Of a stretch of 64,000 nucleotides of DNA, positions 32,101 through 44,105 are shown one piece after another (position 1 is the first letter of the stretch; each line of letters starts with the position of its first letter). Below the pieces are notes generated by a model. That model was not told where the DNA came from, searched no databases, and worked only from the letters and a program-made list of their open reading frames with translations. This DNA is from Aphrophora alni (lineage: Eukaryota > Arthropoda > Insecta > Hemiptera > Aphrophoridae). The stretch covers positions 1,088,404 through 1,152,403 of the forward strand of contig OY740768.1 of assembly GCA_963513935.1 (NCBI GenBank). Reading direction: 5' to 3'. Position numbers and translations under genes: made by a program.

Positions 32101-34762
32101 ATCAGTTGCTTTCTATCCTTTGTGTAGTGTAACCCTGTGGTTTTATCTGATCATGATTGTATTTAGTCTTAGCTTTGACTGCTCAGGTCTAGTTTTAGGT
32201 TTGAGTTCTCCATCCCTTTAAGAATCAGTTGCTTTCTATCCTTTGTGTAGTGTAGCCCTGTGGTTTTATCTGATCATGTTTGTATTTAGTCTTAGCTTTG
32301 ACTGCTCAGGTCAAGTTCTAGGTTTGAGTTCTCCATCCCTTTAAGAATCAGTTGCTTTCCATCCTTTGTGTAGTGTAGCCCTGTGGTTTTATCTGATCAT
32401 GATTGTATTTAGTCTTAGCTTTGACTGCTCAGGTCTAGTTTTAGGTATGAGTTCTCCATCCCTTTAAGAATCAGTTGCTTTCTATCCTTTGTGTAGTGTA
32501 GCCCTGTGGTTTTATCTGATCATGTTTGTATTTAGTCTTAGCTTTGACTGCTCAGGTCTAGTTTTAGGTTTGAGTTTTCCATCCCTTTAAGAATCAGTTA
32601 CTTTCTATCCTTTGTGTAGTGTAGCCCTGTGGTTTTATCTGACCATGTTTGTATTTAGTCTTAGCTTTGACTGCTAAGGTCTAGTTCTAGGTTTGAGTTC
32701 TCCATCCCTTTAAGAATCAGTTGCTTTCTATCCTTTGTGTAGTGTAGCCCTGTGGTTTTATCTGATCATGATTGTATTTAGTCTTAGCTTTGACTGCTCA
32801 GATCTAGTTTTAGGTTTGAGTTCTCCATCCCTTTAAGAATCAGTTGCTTTCTATCCTTTGTGTAGTGTAGCCCTGTGGTTTTATCAGATCATGTTTGTAT
32901 TTAGTCTTAGCTTTGACTGCTCAGGTCTAGTTTTAGGTTTGAGTTCTCCATCCCTTTAAGAATCAGTTGCTTTCTATTCTTTGTGTAGTGTAGCCCTGTG
33001 GTTTTATCTGATCATGTTTGTATTTAGTCTTAGCTTTGACTGCTCAGGTCTAGTTTTAGGTTTGAGTTCTCCATCCCTTTAAGAATCAGTTGCTTTCTAT
33101 TCTTTGTGTAGTGTAGCCCTGTGGTTTTATCTGATCATGTTTGTATTTAGTCTTAGCTTTGACTGCTCAGGTCTAGTTTTAGGTTTGAGTTATTTTCTTG
33201 GGTTATAAATTTCGTTTTAGTTTTCAACATGGCTCTAGACTTCTTTTATTCTCTTAATATTTCACTTGATAACGAGAGTTGATTTATTCTCTCGAATGTC
33301 GTGTTTTAGTTTTTATATACACAAATGATGGCAACTGTCTAATTAAACCATACTAATAATGACAAAAGTCTTATAAAAGTACTTTTATACTCTCCTACAA
33401 AAGTAAAATATAACTTCAAGAAAAAGAGTAATTGAACAAACATGAATATAAGGATTTGGATCTTCATAAATGTATGATATTTTGAAACTCTATAATTCGA
33501 AAAACTAGCAATTTCTACCTAAATATAGATTCAACTTTTCTGTTCAATACTAACTCTCCCAAAAATCTTTAACATGATATTACAAAAAATAAATAATAAT
33601 AGATTAGTATAAACTAATTAAAACAGTAAATTACGGAAAAAAAGCCTTTAAACAATAACTAATATAGAAAATAAATCATTAAAAAAAACAGCAATCTACT
33701 CTATTATAGGGAAATTTAATTGAATTTTTGTCACATTTATCATGTTTTACTATTGATGAATACGACAGGATCAAAATGGTAGTAAAATGTCAAACGTGCA
33801 GCCATTTGAAATTGTTTTTATTAAATATTATTTCAAATGAAAAATGTTCGACCTAGACTGGGAATTGAACTCAGAACCTTTGGGTTTACACGCCAATGCT
33901 CTACCAACTGAGCTATCTTTAGTCGATTCCCAGCATATTAATTATCGATTATTTTTAACCTTACACTTCACTTGTAGTATAAATCGATTGAGATATTTTC
34001 GTTTTTTGCCAATTTTTCTTGTATAATAATTTTCTTTTATTTGATTTGGGACATTAATCTTGAAATTTCAACGAAATTGGTCTTATATAATAATTTTAAG
34101 GACGATAAGTTAGTTTTTCCGATAACTCCTAAACCGCCATTTTTAGGGGATGGAGATCTATAAATTTTGATTGAGTTCTTAAATGCTACATTTTAGGAAA
34201 ATTTAATCTACATTTTTAAACAGATTTTGAAAAATATTGTAATTTTGAGTTTTGGTACTATATCAACTACCCCCAAATTTTAGTTATACAGAAAAGGGAT
34301 AACGTTATCAAAATATGTTTAACCATATGCTCACATATGTAATTTGATCAAAAATGTTTGAGCCGATTTTGAAAAATATTGTAGTTTTTGTGTTATAAGT
34401 AACCAACCCTAAAATATTGAGTTGTTGTAAAAAGGTATAAATATGCTTAAACACAATAATTTTATTAAAATCGGTCCACTCGTTTTTGGTGTAGAGCATT
34501 GAACAGACGACTGAAGAACATAATTTCAAGCACTACTTTATTTGACTCAATCCTATCAAATCATGTTACTGACTATTTTATAACTTAAATTTATTTAATA
34601 TTTCAGGGATTATACTACTTTAAAAACTACCGAGTAGATGAGAGCAAGTTGCCGCCATATTTGCCTGGGGATAAATGGAGATTTGACGTCACACTCGAGT
34701 CCCGCAATGAGATAATTGTGCAGACGAAATGGATGTTCAGAGTTGTTAACAGCACCCATTAG
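22570..34762 (+). CDS. Secreted ML/DUF1091-like lipid-recognition protein (spliced, 5' incomplete)
   Basis: Three exons, 22570-22737, 26090-26245 and 34607-34762, join at phase 0 into 159 codons and a TAG stop. All introns are GT-AG (donors AAG|GTAATG and AAG|GTAAGT; acceptors TTGCAG, CTATAG, TTTCAG). The C-terminal third has CPVMKGLYYFKNY then LPPYLPGDKWRFDV. This matches the Cys-Pro ... Gly-x-Tyr ... Leu-Pro-Pro ... Leu-Pro-x-Gly pattern of GM2-activator/ML-superfamily and DUF1091 proteins, small secreted beta-sandwich lipid binders. Four Cys are visible, one or two pairs of which could be disulphides, and there are sequons NLT and NST. Family members are usually about 180-200 residues with a signal peptide, so a short first exon is missing, either upstream in or before this window. 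The ligand is unknown. No second copy in the window. Confidence 0.75.
23088..23140 (+). repeat. (GT)n microsatellite
   Basis: About 26 uninterrupted GT dinucleotides in the first visible intron. Confidence 0.95.
24181..24700 (+). pseudogene. Frame-broken coding fragment, unknown protein
   Basis: Three overlapping frames carry protein-like sequence in sequence order. 24184-24432 has LTYRDILASKMAVVLDTY and REWIRTHRVWNF. A +1 shift near 24380 continues as LNDATKRFLKIMIDSFKSL and LRKGNLKTARMFLRAHPKLL to a stop at about 24552. A further shift gives ILVQYYPILKVREWKVLLV to about 24674. The order and lack of repeats suggest one ancestral reading frame of about 160 codons, broken by at least two indels. 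It lies in the first visible intron of the ML/DUF1091-like gene, same strand. Family not recognised; it may be transposon-derived or a retrocopy. Confidence 0.4.
25020..26080. other. Intronic AT-rich DNA
   Basis: No repeat or gene supported in the rest of this intron. Confidence 0.4.
26090..26245 (+). CDS. ML/DUF1091-like gene, middle exon
   Basis: 52 codons after acceptor TATTTCTATAG, ending ECPVMK at AAG|GTAAGT. Holds a charged segment YEKKEEEFKE, then MPLCWGFINDKYFFADI. The bases around its donor seed the adjoining 62-bp tandem array. Confidence 0.8.
26246..28300 (+). repeat. 62-bp tandem array starting at the splice donor, about 32 units
   Basis: Period 62 bp (GTGAAG/ATGAAG markers at 26334, 26396, 26458 and onward). 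Each unit contains AAAGGTAGGTCTCTAGAGAA and CGTTATGAAGATATATCTTT. The first unit is continuous with the end of the exon: TTATGAAG|GTAAGTCTCT is the founding copy, so every unit carries a donor-like AAAG|GTAGGT. The last units, after about 27600, are more diverged (ATGTCTCTAGAG, CCATTATGACG). Confidence 0.95.
28335..28445 (+). repeat. 3'-end fragment of dispersed repeat family A
   Basis: GGTCGGCTAGACTAATAAA and TTAACTTTAAACATGGAATTCCAAC match the downstream end of the long copy at 57597-57680 (GGTCGGCTAGACCAATAAA, ACATGGAATTCTAAC). Confidence 0.6.
28912..28955. repeat. Perfect 19-bp hairpin
   Basis: CCCAATCACTGTCTTAATT at 28912-28930, a 6-base loop, then its exact inverse to 28955. It is preceded by two further direct copies of AATCACTGTCTT. 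Confidence 0.85.
28960..29870. other. Intronic AT-rich DNA between tandem arrays
   Basis: No repeat or gene supported. Confidence 0.4.
29873..33190 (+). repeat. 123-bp tandem array, about 27 units, in the last intron
   Basis: The period is 123 bp (unit starts 29992, 30115, 30238). Units share CCCTTTAAGAATCAGTTGC, TTTGTGTAGTGTAGCCC, GATCATGTTTGTATTTAG and TTAGCTTTGACTGCTCAGG with few substitutions, so the array is young or homogenised. The first unit lacks about 7 bp. Variant patterns (GATCATG[T/A]TTG, CCATCGC/CCATCCC) recur in blocks. No open frame runs through it, despite a period divisible by three. Confidence 0.95.
33255..33345 (+). repeat. Partial copy of the 16.4-kb hammerhead-like element
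   Basis: CACTTGATAACGAGAG ... TTCTCTCGAATGTCGTG, then ACACAAATGATGGCAACTGT. Same block order as 16395-16500 in the opposite orientation; the GAAAC is decayed to GAATG. Confidence 0.5.
33843..33930 (-). repeat. tRNA-derived SINE head (family B)
   Basis: The minus strand reads GATAGCTCAGTTGGTAGAGC (A box), GGCGTGTAAACCCAAAGG in the anticodon region, and GAGTTCAATTCCCAG (B box), then CTAGGTCGAACATTTTTC. The same string with its flanks occurs at 62120-62200, so it is an interspersed SINE and not a single-copy tRNA. The 60-codon + strand frame across it is antisense noise. Confidence 0.7.
34607..34762 (+). CDS. ML/DUF1091-like gene, last exon
   Basis: 51 codons plus TAG (34760-34762) after acceptor AATATTTCAG. 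Begins GLYYFKNYRVDESK, then LPPYLPGDKWRFDV, and ends VVNSTH. This is the most family-diagnostic exon. The 3' UTR is short. Confidence 0.8.
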   Translation, partial: GLYYFKNYRVDESKLPPYLPGDKWRFDVTLESRNEIIVQTKWMFRVVNSTH

Positions 34763-34798
34763 AAATCCACTTTATGAAACTATGTCGGTTATATATTA

Positions 34799-34823
34799 AA
34801 TAAACACTTCTTGTTTTAATAAA
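34799..34823 (+). terminator. Poly(A) signals of the ML/DUF1091-like gene
   Basis: AATAAA at 34799-34804 and again at 34818-34823, 37 and 56 bp after the stop codon. Confidence 0.7.
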
Positions 34824-35228
34824 GTTGTAGTCTTGAAAACATATATTGATACAGTGTTCCTAAATATAGATAATCAATAGGGTGGGCTAAAAGTCAGTAC
34901 CTATGACAAAGGTAATTAAAAAGCAGTAAAAGTTGAATGGTGAATTATTGTATTTATACTTTTTTGAAATTAGAAGTACGCACATCCAAAAAGTCTACAG
35001 ATATTTTTTAATTTATTTTGCTTGATACTAAAAAAAATTTATCATGATACTAGATTCTTTTGTGATTAACATATTAGACCAAACAACACAAAGATCAAAG
35101 ACCATAATTATAAAGTGCTGTTCAGCTCATGTAAGTCTTCCAAAGCTATTTCATGAATTAAAGCTGTGACTCTGATTGGTTTTCTAAAGTTAAGGTCTGT
35201 TTCATGTAAATCCTCTTAACATACACAT

Positions 35229-35250
35229 ATATTATTATTATTATTATTAT

Positions 35251-35293
<43 letters not shown>

Positions 35294-35310
35294 TTTAATA
35301 ATAATATTAA
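35229..35310 (+). repeat. (ATT)n and (TA)n microsatellite
   Basis: Seven to eight ATT units followed by about 20 TA units and a partial mirror (TTTAATAATAATATT), so it is also palindromic. Confidence 0.9.
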
Positions 35311-35685
35311 AAAAAAGATAAATGAAATAACAATTTTATGTTTAAATAATTAATTATTCTCTTTTATTTAATGTTTTATATTCATCTTATTTTTCTTCCA
35401 TATCAATTGCAAAATAAATGAAAAAAGTATTGTTGTATGCAGTTATTGAACCCATAAAATAATAAGGACTAATTTATAATACTTTTATGTGGGTAGTTAT
35501 TTAATAAAGAGAAAAAAATACGCCTTTTTTAGTAAATAGCGCAAAGATCTATAAAATGTTTCACGTTTTCAAAATAGTTTTTGTATTCTTTCCTTAAGGG
35601 GTCTCTTTAGGGAGTACAGACTTGGCAACCCAGTGAGATTTACACTTTTTACTTCTACTTTTGAGTTACATGACAACAAAAATCT
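35310..35685. other. AT-rich intergenic DNA
   Basis: Nothing supported downstream of the gene. Confidence 0.35.
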
Positions 35686-35689
35686 TCTT

Positions 35690-35757
35690 TTTATCTTCCT
35701 TTCAGGTTTCTCTTGACCAACTGTTGATCTTCACCACCCTTACGCTATTTGAGGGGT
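35690..35757 (-). repeat. Dispersed repeat family A, short inverted copy
   Basis: The + strand GGTTTCTCTTGACCAACTG and ACCCTTACGCTATTTGAGG are the complement of the GTTGGTCAAG / AGCGTCGG region of family A. Confidence 0.5.
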
Positions 35758-35921
35758 AGGGGTGTCTATTTTACTTTCTGTTATAAGTCATTGTTAACAG
35801 ATTGGTTTTTTGCTTTTAAATAACAAAAAAGATGAATTTTACACGAAGAAAGTATATAAAAAACGATATTCAATATGGCAGGTTAACAATTAAAGGTAGC
35901 AATATTCAGATAAAAAGTGGT

Positions 35922-35949
35922 TATATATATATATATATATATATATATT
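35922..35949 (+). repeat. (TA)n microsatellite
   Basis: About 14 TA units. Confidence 0.9.
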
Positions 35950-36671
35950 CCACTTAAACTAAAAAGGTTAATTTTTCAGATAAGATGTGTCATTGTTATA
36001 ACCCTTGACATTATTTTTATATTCCAACAAAAATAAATTGCTTACATAAGAGATTTACCTCATAGAGTAAATGTTTGCTTTTGTCTTGGACTATTTGGGT
36101 TGTATTTCATAACGAATCAATCAATCACTGTCTCAGAAAGAAGGGGGAGGGGGAGGGGGTTTACAGAACGATTTCTCTTCATTACATTGTACTCCAACTC
36201 ACAGACACACATTTACAGGTTAACTTTAACCAAGTTCCAGTTTAGTTTTTAGGTTAAGTTCTACAGTAGACAATACTATGCATAGATACTGATATCTACT
36301 CTATGCAGTTCCGTTCGATAAAATCTAATTCATGGTCCTGTTGCAGCGGAAATTTCCGCTGATAATAACTTTCCTCCCTTCCCTCCCTCTCATCTAGTAA
36401 TGATTTACTCCCTCAACTATTGTAACTTTATCAATACAAGTGGTTTATTTTGCACCGAGTGTTTTGTTTGACTCTATCAATTAAATATTTTTAAAACACG
36501 ATTGTTGTGGTTTTATTTTATTTTAAATTAACACAATTTTTGTGATTTACAAATAAAGTGAGTTAAAATTTTGAAACAAACATTGTTTATTAAAGAGAAT
36601 AAGTTTAATTAAATTATTTTAACGAAAAAAGTTATTTTTGTTTTGATTGTTACGGTACAACATATACCTAC

Positions 36672-36730
36672 GTATATATATATATATATATTATTATTAT
36701 TATATTATTATTATTATTATATATATATTA
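36672..36730 (+). repeat. (TA)n and (TTA)n microsatellites
   Basis: TA units followed by ATT/TTA units and TA again, abutting the hammerhead-like element. Confidence 0.85.
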
Positions 36731-36732
36731 GT

Positions 36733-36946
36733 CACGTGACTTCTTAGTAGTATTGAAGGGACGACATGTTTCGGAGCCGTATCTCCATCATCATATCCTC
36801 GATATTATGTTACTTTGAAGAGATCGTCTCATTACACAAAACATGCGTAGTCCGAAAGGTTAGGTTAGGTTAAATTAGGTTAGGTTAGGTTAGGTGATCT
36901 CGAGGAGGACAACTATTAAATAAGGACTAAGAAGTCACGTCACGGA
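36733..36946 (-). mobile_element. Inverted-repeat unit with hammerhead-like core and TTAGG run
   Basis: CACGTGACTTCTTAGT on the left is mirrored by ACTAAGAAGTCACGT at about 36931-36945. On the minus strand near 36765-36800 is GGAT-ATGATGA-T-GGAG ... CTCC-GAAA-CATGTC-GTCC: stem I of 4 bp, a core differing from CUGANGA only at its first base, and a 4-bp stem II. A TTAGG run (36858-36895) sits between core and right end. Confidence 0.5.
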
Positions 36947-36949
36947 AAT

Positions 36950-39900
36950 ATTCAATTATTTAATAGTTATTTTTGTGTTTTGTAATTTTCTAAGATCAAA
37001 TTTTTACTATTTCTAAAAAAAAAAATTGTTTATTGTTCCTGACGTTACGGCATCATGAAATGTGCATAGATCATTTGTATTTTCCTAGAAGAAATTAACT
37101 TTTATTATTTCTCCCTATGTGTGGTGTCCCTGTTTACAGTAGTTGTGATATTATTTACTGTTACTTCTTGGTCTATAAATATTATTGTATCAATTAGCGT
37201 GATAAGGGTTTAGTAACATCCTGTTTAGCAGACGGATTTATTGAAGGTGTTAAATTAATATCTAAGGAGTTTCGTCTACCGTTACCATAACTACTTGGTT
37301 TCAAGGTCGAGTTAACTTTGAGACATAGACTACTTATTAAATCAAAGGAATGATTTCACAAATACCAATGAAAAATGATGTATTCAATTTTGGATTCATT
37401 ACTCCAAAAACATAATTACATGACTGTAATCGGACTGAATAACAATTTGAATAAATTGAGACCACTATCATTTTTATTTTCCAGAATATGTGATGATAAA
37501 AAAATTGTAATTATTTCATAAGAGACGTCTACAAGGCATCAAACTGTAAAAATTACAGTTTTTTTTTTATAATACGCGCTTTTGAAATTTCAATTAGTTT
37601 TCATTTTATATTAACGAAGTTTTAAACGATCTGGTCTAAAATTTAATCATTCCACTAGACAACCACAAAAACTTGGTGTACGAAAAATGGTGTAAATGTG
37701 TTTCTGAAAGCAAAAATCAATGAGAATAATCTAAAACGTAATATCGAAATACTTTCCTTGTCTGGATATTAACGAACTACATAGTTTGTATATTTAACAA
37801 TTCCGTGTCTACTTTTGTTTTAAAACAAGAAATGTAATATTTGCGATATATATTATTACACCACTTATATTTTACAAAGCAGCTGTGAAAGGTTGCCATA
37901 TTTGATAATGCAAATAGCTGTGTTATCTTGTTTGTGCAGTTTACAACGCGCTGAGGTAGCGAAAAGGACTTTAATATATTTCGTCATTTAAAAATTCCAT
38001 TTTCTTAGTTAGAAATATATTATTTTAAAATTATTTCTTTTATTATATTTGTTATTACATTAGAGTTGTTCTTATTTTAATAAATACAATGTTTCCAAGC
38101 CTATACAATGATTGCAAACAAACAACAAAGGGAAGGCTTTATTGCAGGATTAACTGTCAAATCTATTAAAACCAATCATTACATTGTGAGAGTGCTTTAT
38201 GTGTAGATATTAACAATTTTTAACTGACAGTTGGGATTTAGTCAGGAGTGCCAATTGTCAGATTGGGGAAAAATATTATGTTTTCAATTTAGAAATAAAA
38301 TCTACTCTACACAGCTTTAGTTTAAATTTTAAGCCCATCTGTTGACGCTAGTTTTTAATGTCTTACCTATAAAATATAAAAGATACTTATTGATTTATTT
38401 TAGCTATTTTATGTGTTTACCTGAAATGTCAGGAAAATTTGGTAGATTGGTAAATGTTATGATAGAGCCCATTAACTTCTTTATTAACACATAAACACAT
38501 ATCTCTGACGTTTTAATCGTAAATAAATCATGAAAAAAAATCAAACTTGAAAAACACTCGTTTCTAATGTAAATGTTCCAGTAATCTTAAATGTTTTAAA
38601 TTTACTAACTTTATTTTTTGTCAAAGGACTTGTATAAAATTCGTAGAATCTAACATTTATACCAACATTTGAACAGAAATAGCAAGAGTTACAATTTATA
38701 TATTGGAATTTCCTTCTCATATGTTTGCACTCAACGATATTGTTCGTTTCTTTGCAACATTTTTTGTCCATTGTTATTAGAACTAGACAGGGATATTTAT
38801 ATTTATATTGTATTTGCAAGTTAAATATATAGAAAACTTTAAATATTAAAAGGAAATATTTATTGAACATGAGATAGCGTGTATTTGTTTAACACAATTC
38901 AACATCAAAGTAGGTCAGTATGCTTCTAGAGATTATATTTGTTGAGAAACTGATTTATTACGAGAAATGCATATCATTTAAAAAGTAACATTAATGTAAA
39001 TACATTTTATATTTTAGATTTAAATTTAAATCGAAATAGACAATAAATATGATTATAGGTTTGTCAATTAATTTATTATCAAATGAAATTAACTTTATAC
39101 ACTCCCATACACAAAATAAATGCTTGAAAAAATGTAAAAAAAATATCGTCATAATTCTTAGAGACAATTTGACTCCAGAAGTTGTTAGTCAAAAATTAAC
39201 CGTTCCCCGATGCCATAAAAGGTGGAATATCTAAAAATTAGTCCAAGATATTTTGTTTAAATTTTGCTCAAATGTGAAGTTTTAAAGCTTAAACCAAAAT
39301 TTCAAACTACATCTAAAAGAAAATTACAGCTCGTAAGTAACTTGGAAATTGCAACAATAACACCGGGTCAGGCAATTTTCTATCAATTCTGTTTGAAAAT
39401 TTATAAATTTTAACCTACAAATCTAAAAAACCGATATTTGCATTTTAAATTATATTGCAGCGCGAAATAATTTATTATAATATTTTGTATATCAAATAGA
39501 ACTTTAATTAACCACACAATTTGAATTAGCCTAAAAGTTTCTAATGCAGTTTTTGTGAAATGTGAGACAAACAATTCAATAGACAAATAAGAAGGATTGC
39601 ATTATCATTGATTTATCTTTATTAATATTCGTAGGAAAAATAAAGGACTCCTATAATTTCACGCGAGTGTCTGTACAATTTAAATTACCGCTTAAATGTC
39701 TTGGACTTTATAAAAAAACCTGTCCCTGTATGCTTACAATAAGTAGTGTGGTTTTTATCCTTTTAATTTTGATTAATTTTTAACTCCCGTAGCAGGGTTT
39801 AAAAATATATTTTATATACATTGTTTGTGGTAAATTTTAGAAAATCTGAATTTTTATACTTTCAGTTTCTTTTTAAAATTTTTCACTTTATATATATTTG

Positions 39901-42900
39901 TTTTTTAAATTAATTTTTAACTCCCATACCCGGTTTTCAGCTCAATGGCGATTAATAAGTTTGAATTGGTTTCTTACAATCTATATTTTTCAAAAATTTT
40001 ATAAACATCGTTTTATCTAAATTTGAGAAAAACTGTATTTTTATATTATTAGTTTGTTTCTTACATTTTCATTTATTTTTATTTGGTTTTTGTTTATGTG
40101 GAAAAAAACAATTGTATATAGTTTATTTTCATTCCCCACTGCTGTACGAAACAAAGACAGAGTGTGGGAGCACTATTTTATTGCACTAAACATACTTCTT
40201 CCCAACTACAACTCACAGGAAGTGATTCCAATGCAGGAATGCCGGATTGTTGCTGTGGTTACAAAACATGCAAACTCATTAATTTTCTTATTTATGTGAT
40301 AATGGTGCATATAATACAATGTGACAATCTGAAGCAGAAAGCGTGAAAGATCGGTTTATGGAACAAAACTGGAGCAAAGTTTTATACACAAAATGTGAAA
40401 AGACTTAGACGTTGATGCTGCAATGCAATTTCAGTTTTATAGGTGAAGCTTATAGCAGGTAATGGCGGTTTCTGGACGGATAATGGATACTTGGGGTTTT
40501 GAGGTGAAACTAGTTATAAACGAATTTATATTATACACATTTTATACGGTGAAATCTCCCTCGGAGAAACATTTATACCTAAGAAAATGAAATTTCCATC
40601 TATCACACTAATTGAAATTATTTGACTATTTTTTAATTTATACAAGATGTCCAAAAAGTCAGCTTCCAAATAGAAACTTTTGAATATATAAAATTGTGTT
40701 GAAATAAATATTATACTTGTGCTAAACTGATTAAAAAATTGTAAATAATAATTTCGTGTGTGAAACAGGATAAACAATCTAAAAACACCAACATTAATAT
40801 TCAAAAATTGCAGGTGTTTTGTTTAGTGCGATTATATTCTTTCTATTTTTTTCATTAGAAGTTTATTTTTATTTTTAGAGTTGAAATGGAGAAACTATTT
40901 CCTGAATATTTCTTATTTAAAAGAGCATCAAGTATAAAATGTAACAATTCATCATATAAAATATGAAAAAATGAATAGATGAGGATGGTTCAGTTTGGGG
41001 AAAAGTGGTGGGGGGGGCCTAACGTGACCTAGTCCACGCCTCTTTAAATGTGTATGCATTATTTAGAAAATATTTTGTAAATTTCGTTTATTCATTAGAG
41101 ATTCTAAAATAAAGTAATATTAATATTATTATTATAAGGAGAGGGGATTCCAATTTTGTTCTTATTTAGACTCAGTTTTATAAAACACTGGACACATTCG
41201 TCGTTCAGAAACAAAACAGTTGTTAAATTTTAAAATTGTGGAGCAGATTTTAAATTTATCGATTTTCAGAGTTATTGTTTACCCCATCGATGCGCAATAG
41301 TATATTTGTGCAGCTTTAAATCTCCATCTATTGATGTACAAACGAGTGTTACGCACTGTTTATTTGACAATATCTTTTAAAGATTTCCAGACAAATGGAT
41401 TAGAAGGAGGACCACAGGAACGCCAGATTTATTGCAGCTAGATTTATTTTAAGCCACTTAAAAAGTAAAATTTACTCAACTAGCCCGCTTCCTTAGAAGA
41501 TTTACTACTTATTGTTACCGAATCTGGTTAAATCACTCCAGAAATTCATCAGAAAATGTGTCAACATTTCCAAGTAACTTTCTCTTTACATGGTAGCTGA
41601 AAGTCGAAGTCAACTTTTTAAACATTTTGAGAAATTACGTATTTAAAAGAGAGCCTAATTGGTTTTTGTTTTTTGGTTTTTTACTGATAATTTATGAACC
41701 GGAGTATTTGGAGGGCTACATTTGGTAACCATTACGGTTTTTGAGTCCTTAGAATACTTGACTAAAATATTATTTTGTTTTTTTGTAATCTCAAAATTTT
41801 ACTTTTTGAAAATAAATAAAAAAGTCTCGAAGTATGATCAAAATATGTTGACATGGTAAATTTGATTCAAATCTGCCCACGAGACAGACTTCATTTCGAA
41901 ACCATTTTTTTGACGCAGTGGAAATCAAAACAGATATATCCACAACTCTACAGTGATTTTTTGACGCATAAAATAACTTTCTGTGTAGTGAGCAAGTGGA
42001 GAGAATAGAGTTGCTCAGATAAATAGACCTGTATCTGTGTTCATCTTTAGAATATTGTTTCAAATGATATTGGTTTCCGATCGGACTATACCAGCAGTTG
42101 GTTTATGTAATCAACTTCCTGAAGGGATGAAAGACAGGATAAAAGGGGATGAGTGATTGCTTCCTAATAAGTCACCAGTCTTTTAAAGGTAGCTTACAAA
42201 GGATGGGGATTTTATCCCTTTCTTAAGCACTAAATCAATTGAGTTAGCGGGTTTGATTTTTCTGTGTCTGATAAAAAAATTTAAATTGATACTAGTCGGT
42301 ACCTGATACTAATATCTAATACTTTTGACAAATTGAAGACCAAGGTCCAGAAAAACCTTTGTGTATTTACCTGTTCAAAAGTATATTTCTGTTCTAAATT
42401 TTGAGAGTATATAAAATCAGAATTTTACTAGCTGAGTTTTTTTAAAATGTAGGGAAATATTGCGAATTTATTTTATATTTTATTCTATTTAAAATGATGT
42501 AGGCCATATCTACAGTTTTTAGAGTTGCCATTTTAAACTTTCAGATACCAAAAAATCTATTTTGATGGTGGGTTTATTATAGAAGAGAATATAACAATTT
42601 TAATTTTTGAAAATGTGAACATTAATGACTTAAACCAACATATCAGATGAAAAGAATAATAAAATGTTGGTCAAGGAATAATTAGCGAGAAACTAAAGCT
42701 CAGTCGTTAAAGACACGATTTCAAACAAATACAATTTACTTGTAGAACTAGTTTATGACACAAACGAAGAAGGATTAAGCTCTATCTAATATAAAAGTCT
42801 TTTAAAATGTTATAACAGGGGTACTTTTAGTAGTATAGATACATTCTTATAAAGAACACTGGAAATATACTTCTTGGTTAGAATTTCGTATTTTGTACTT

Positions 42901-43985
42901 ATAACTCATAAGGTAGTTATTGCAACTTTTTAGCACAGTTTTTTTATTAGAAACATTCTTTTGATAGATAAGAGGGATACAAGTTATTGTTATTGACCTA
43001 ACCTTGAAAGATGTGTCCAACTACTAAACATCTCCCCTTTCCTATACAACAGTCAGTTCTTGTCTTTTGTTTTCCAAACAATTTCGGCAATTTATCTGTT
43101 CCAAGTTGAAGCTTAATTCAGGGTCGTTACAACTAATAAATTATTGTGAATACGGGTTCGATTGTTGTCTTTATTGATGCATTGTAATGCTGTAACGTTT
43201 TAACAAATTGTTTGTAATTGTGTTAACACTAGAATTTTTTATTTAAAAGACTATAGTCTTTTATTTATCGTGTACATCAGAACATATCAACGATTATAAT
43301 AATTTAGGGTTAGGCCTATTACCTGACCAAATAAAAACGAAAGTAACACACAAGTTTATAATGTAAATGTTTACAGATGTAATAATTTTAAGTAATTTAA
43401 GACTATTGTGAATGATTTTTGTAGTTTTATTATGTGATTGGGGTTTTTACTTATCAAAGTAATACAAGTTGTAATGCTGTTTGCATAGTTGTGATAACGT
43501 TCAATAATGTGAAACTATTACCAATGATTTATGGACTTTTATTTGAGATTATCTGCTAAATAAAGATGAATATAACAAGTTTTTAATGTAAATGTTTATA
43601 GCTTTGTTAATGTTAAGACAATGCACTACATTAGGAGTGTCACACATACAACAGACATAACAAAATACATAGGCGGTATAAATTATTTACAATTGAAGAT
43701 AGTTTTCCCTTGAGTAAAATTCCTGCTGAACAACAAGTATTAAGATTGTTTTAAAAATGTCCAATACTTCTTTTAGATTATCCGGCAACTCGATGTACAA
43801 TTTGAGACCAGAGTACAGCTTTAATCTGTGTATTGGTATTGAAAATTTACAAACTCAAGGAATATCCATGGTTGTTTTGACTGTCAACAATATAACTATT
43901 TCTAAATAAAAAAGCAGGACATTAAGAAGATACAAGATATATTAAATTGCAAATTATATTGATTGCAATATATGATTAACACATT
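36950..43985. other. Seven kb of AT-rich DNA without a supported gene
   Basis: Every open frame here (for example 38541-38870 minus, 40526-40804 minus, 41791-42063 minus) is short and rich in Phe, Ile, Lys, Asn and Tyr, as expected by chance in AT-rich DNA. None has domain motifs, splice structure or neighbours that support it. A run of 9 G lies at about 41011. Confidence 0.5.
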
Positions 43986-43992
43986 AATATTG

Positions 43993-44105
43993 ATCTGACA
44001 TTTGCTATCATAAGTGTATATGAAACTCTCTGTCGAAGTTGATTATTAGTCTCGAATCGCAGTGTATTATTTTTATACAGCCTAACCAAATGATGGCAAA
44101 TGGCC
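43993..44105 (+). repeat. Short copy of the 16.4-kb element ends and core
   Basis: CTGACATTTGCTATCATAA on the left and CAAATGATGGCAAATGGCC on the right are imperfect inverses. Between them GTTGATTATTAGTCTCGAATCGCAG is a decayed form of the hammerhead-like core. Confidence 0.5.

Noticed and set aside
33844..33925. Functional tRNA gene on the minus strand.
   Set aside because: The same sequence with shared flanks recurs at 61.9-62.2 kb, marking it as a SINE.
38541..38870. 109-codon minus-strand Cys-containing frame.
   Set aside because: Composition (Phe, Ile, Lys, Asn, Tyr) is that of chance frames in AT-rich DNA; Cys spacing fits no known domain and no splice or promoter context is seen.
40054..40346. 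Overlapping frames with CRIVAVVTKHAN / NAGMPDCCCGY stretches.
   Set aside because: Two overlapping frames compete, neither with family features; likely noise in a slightly GC-richer patch.
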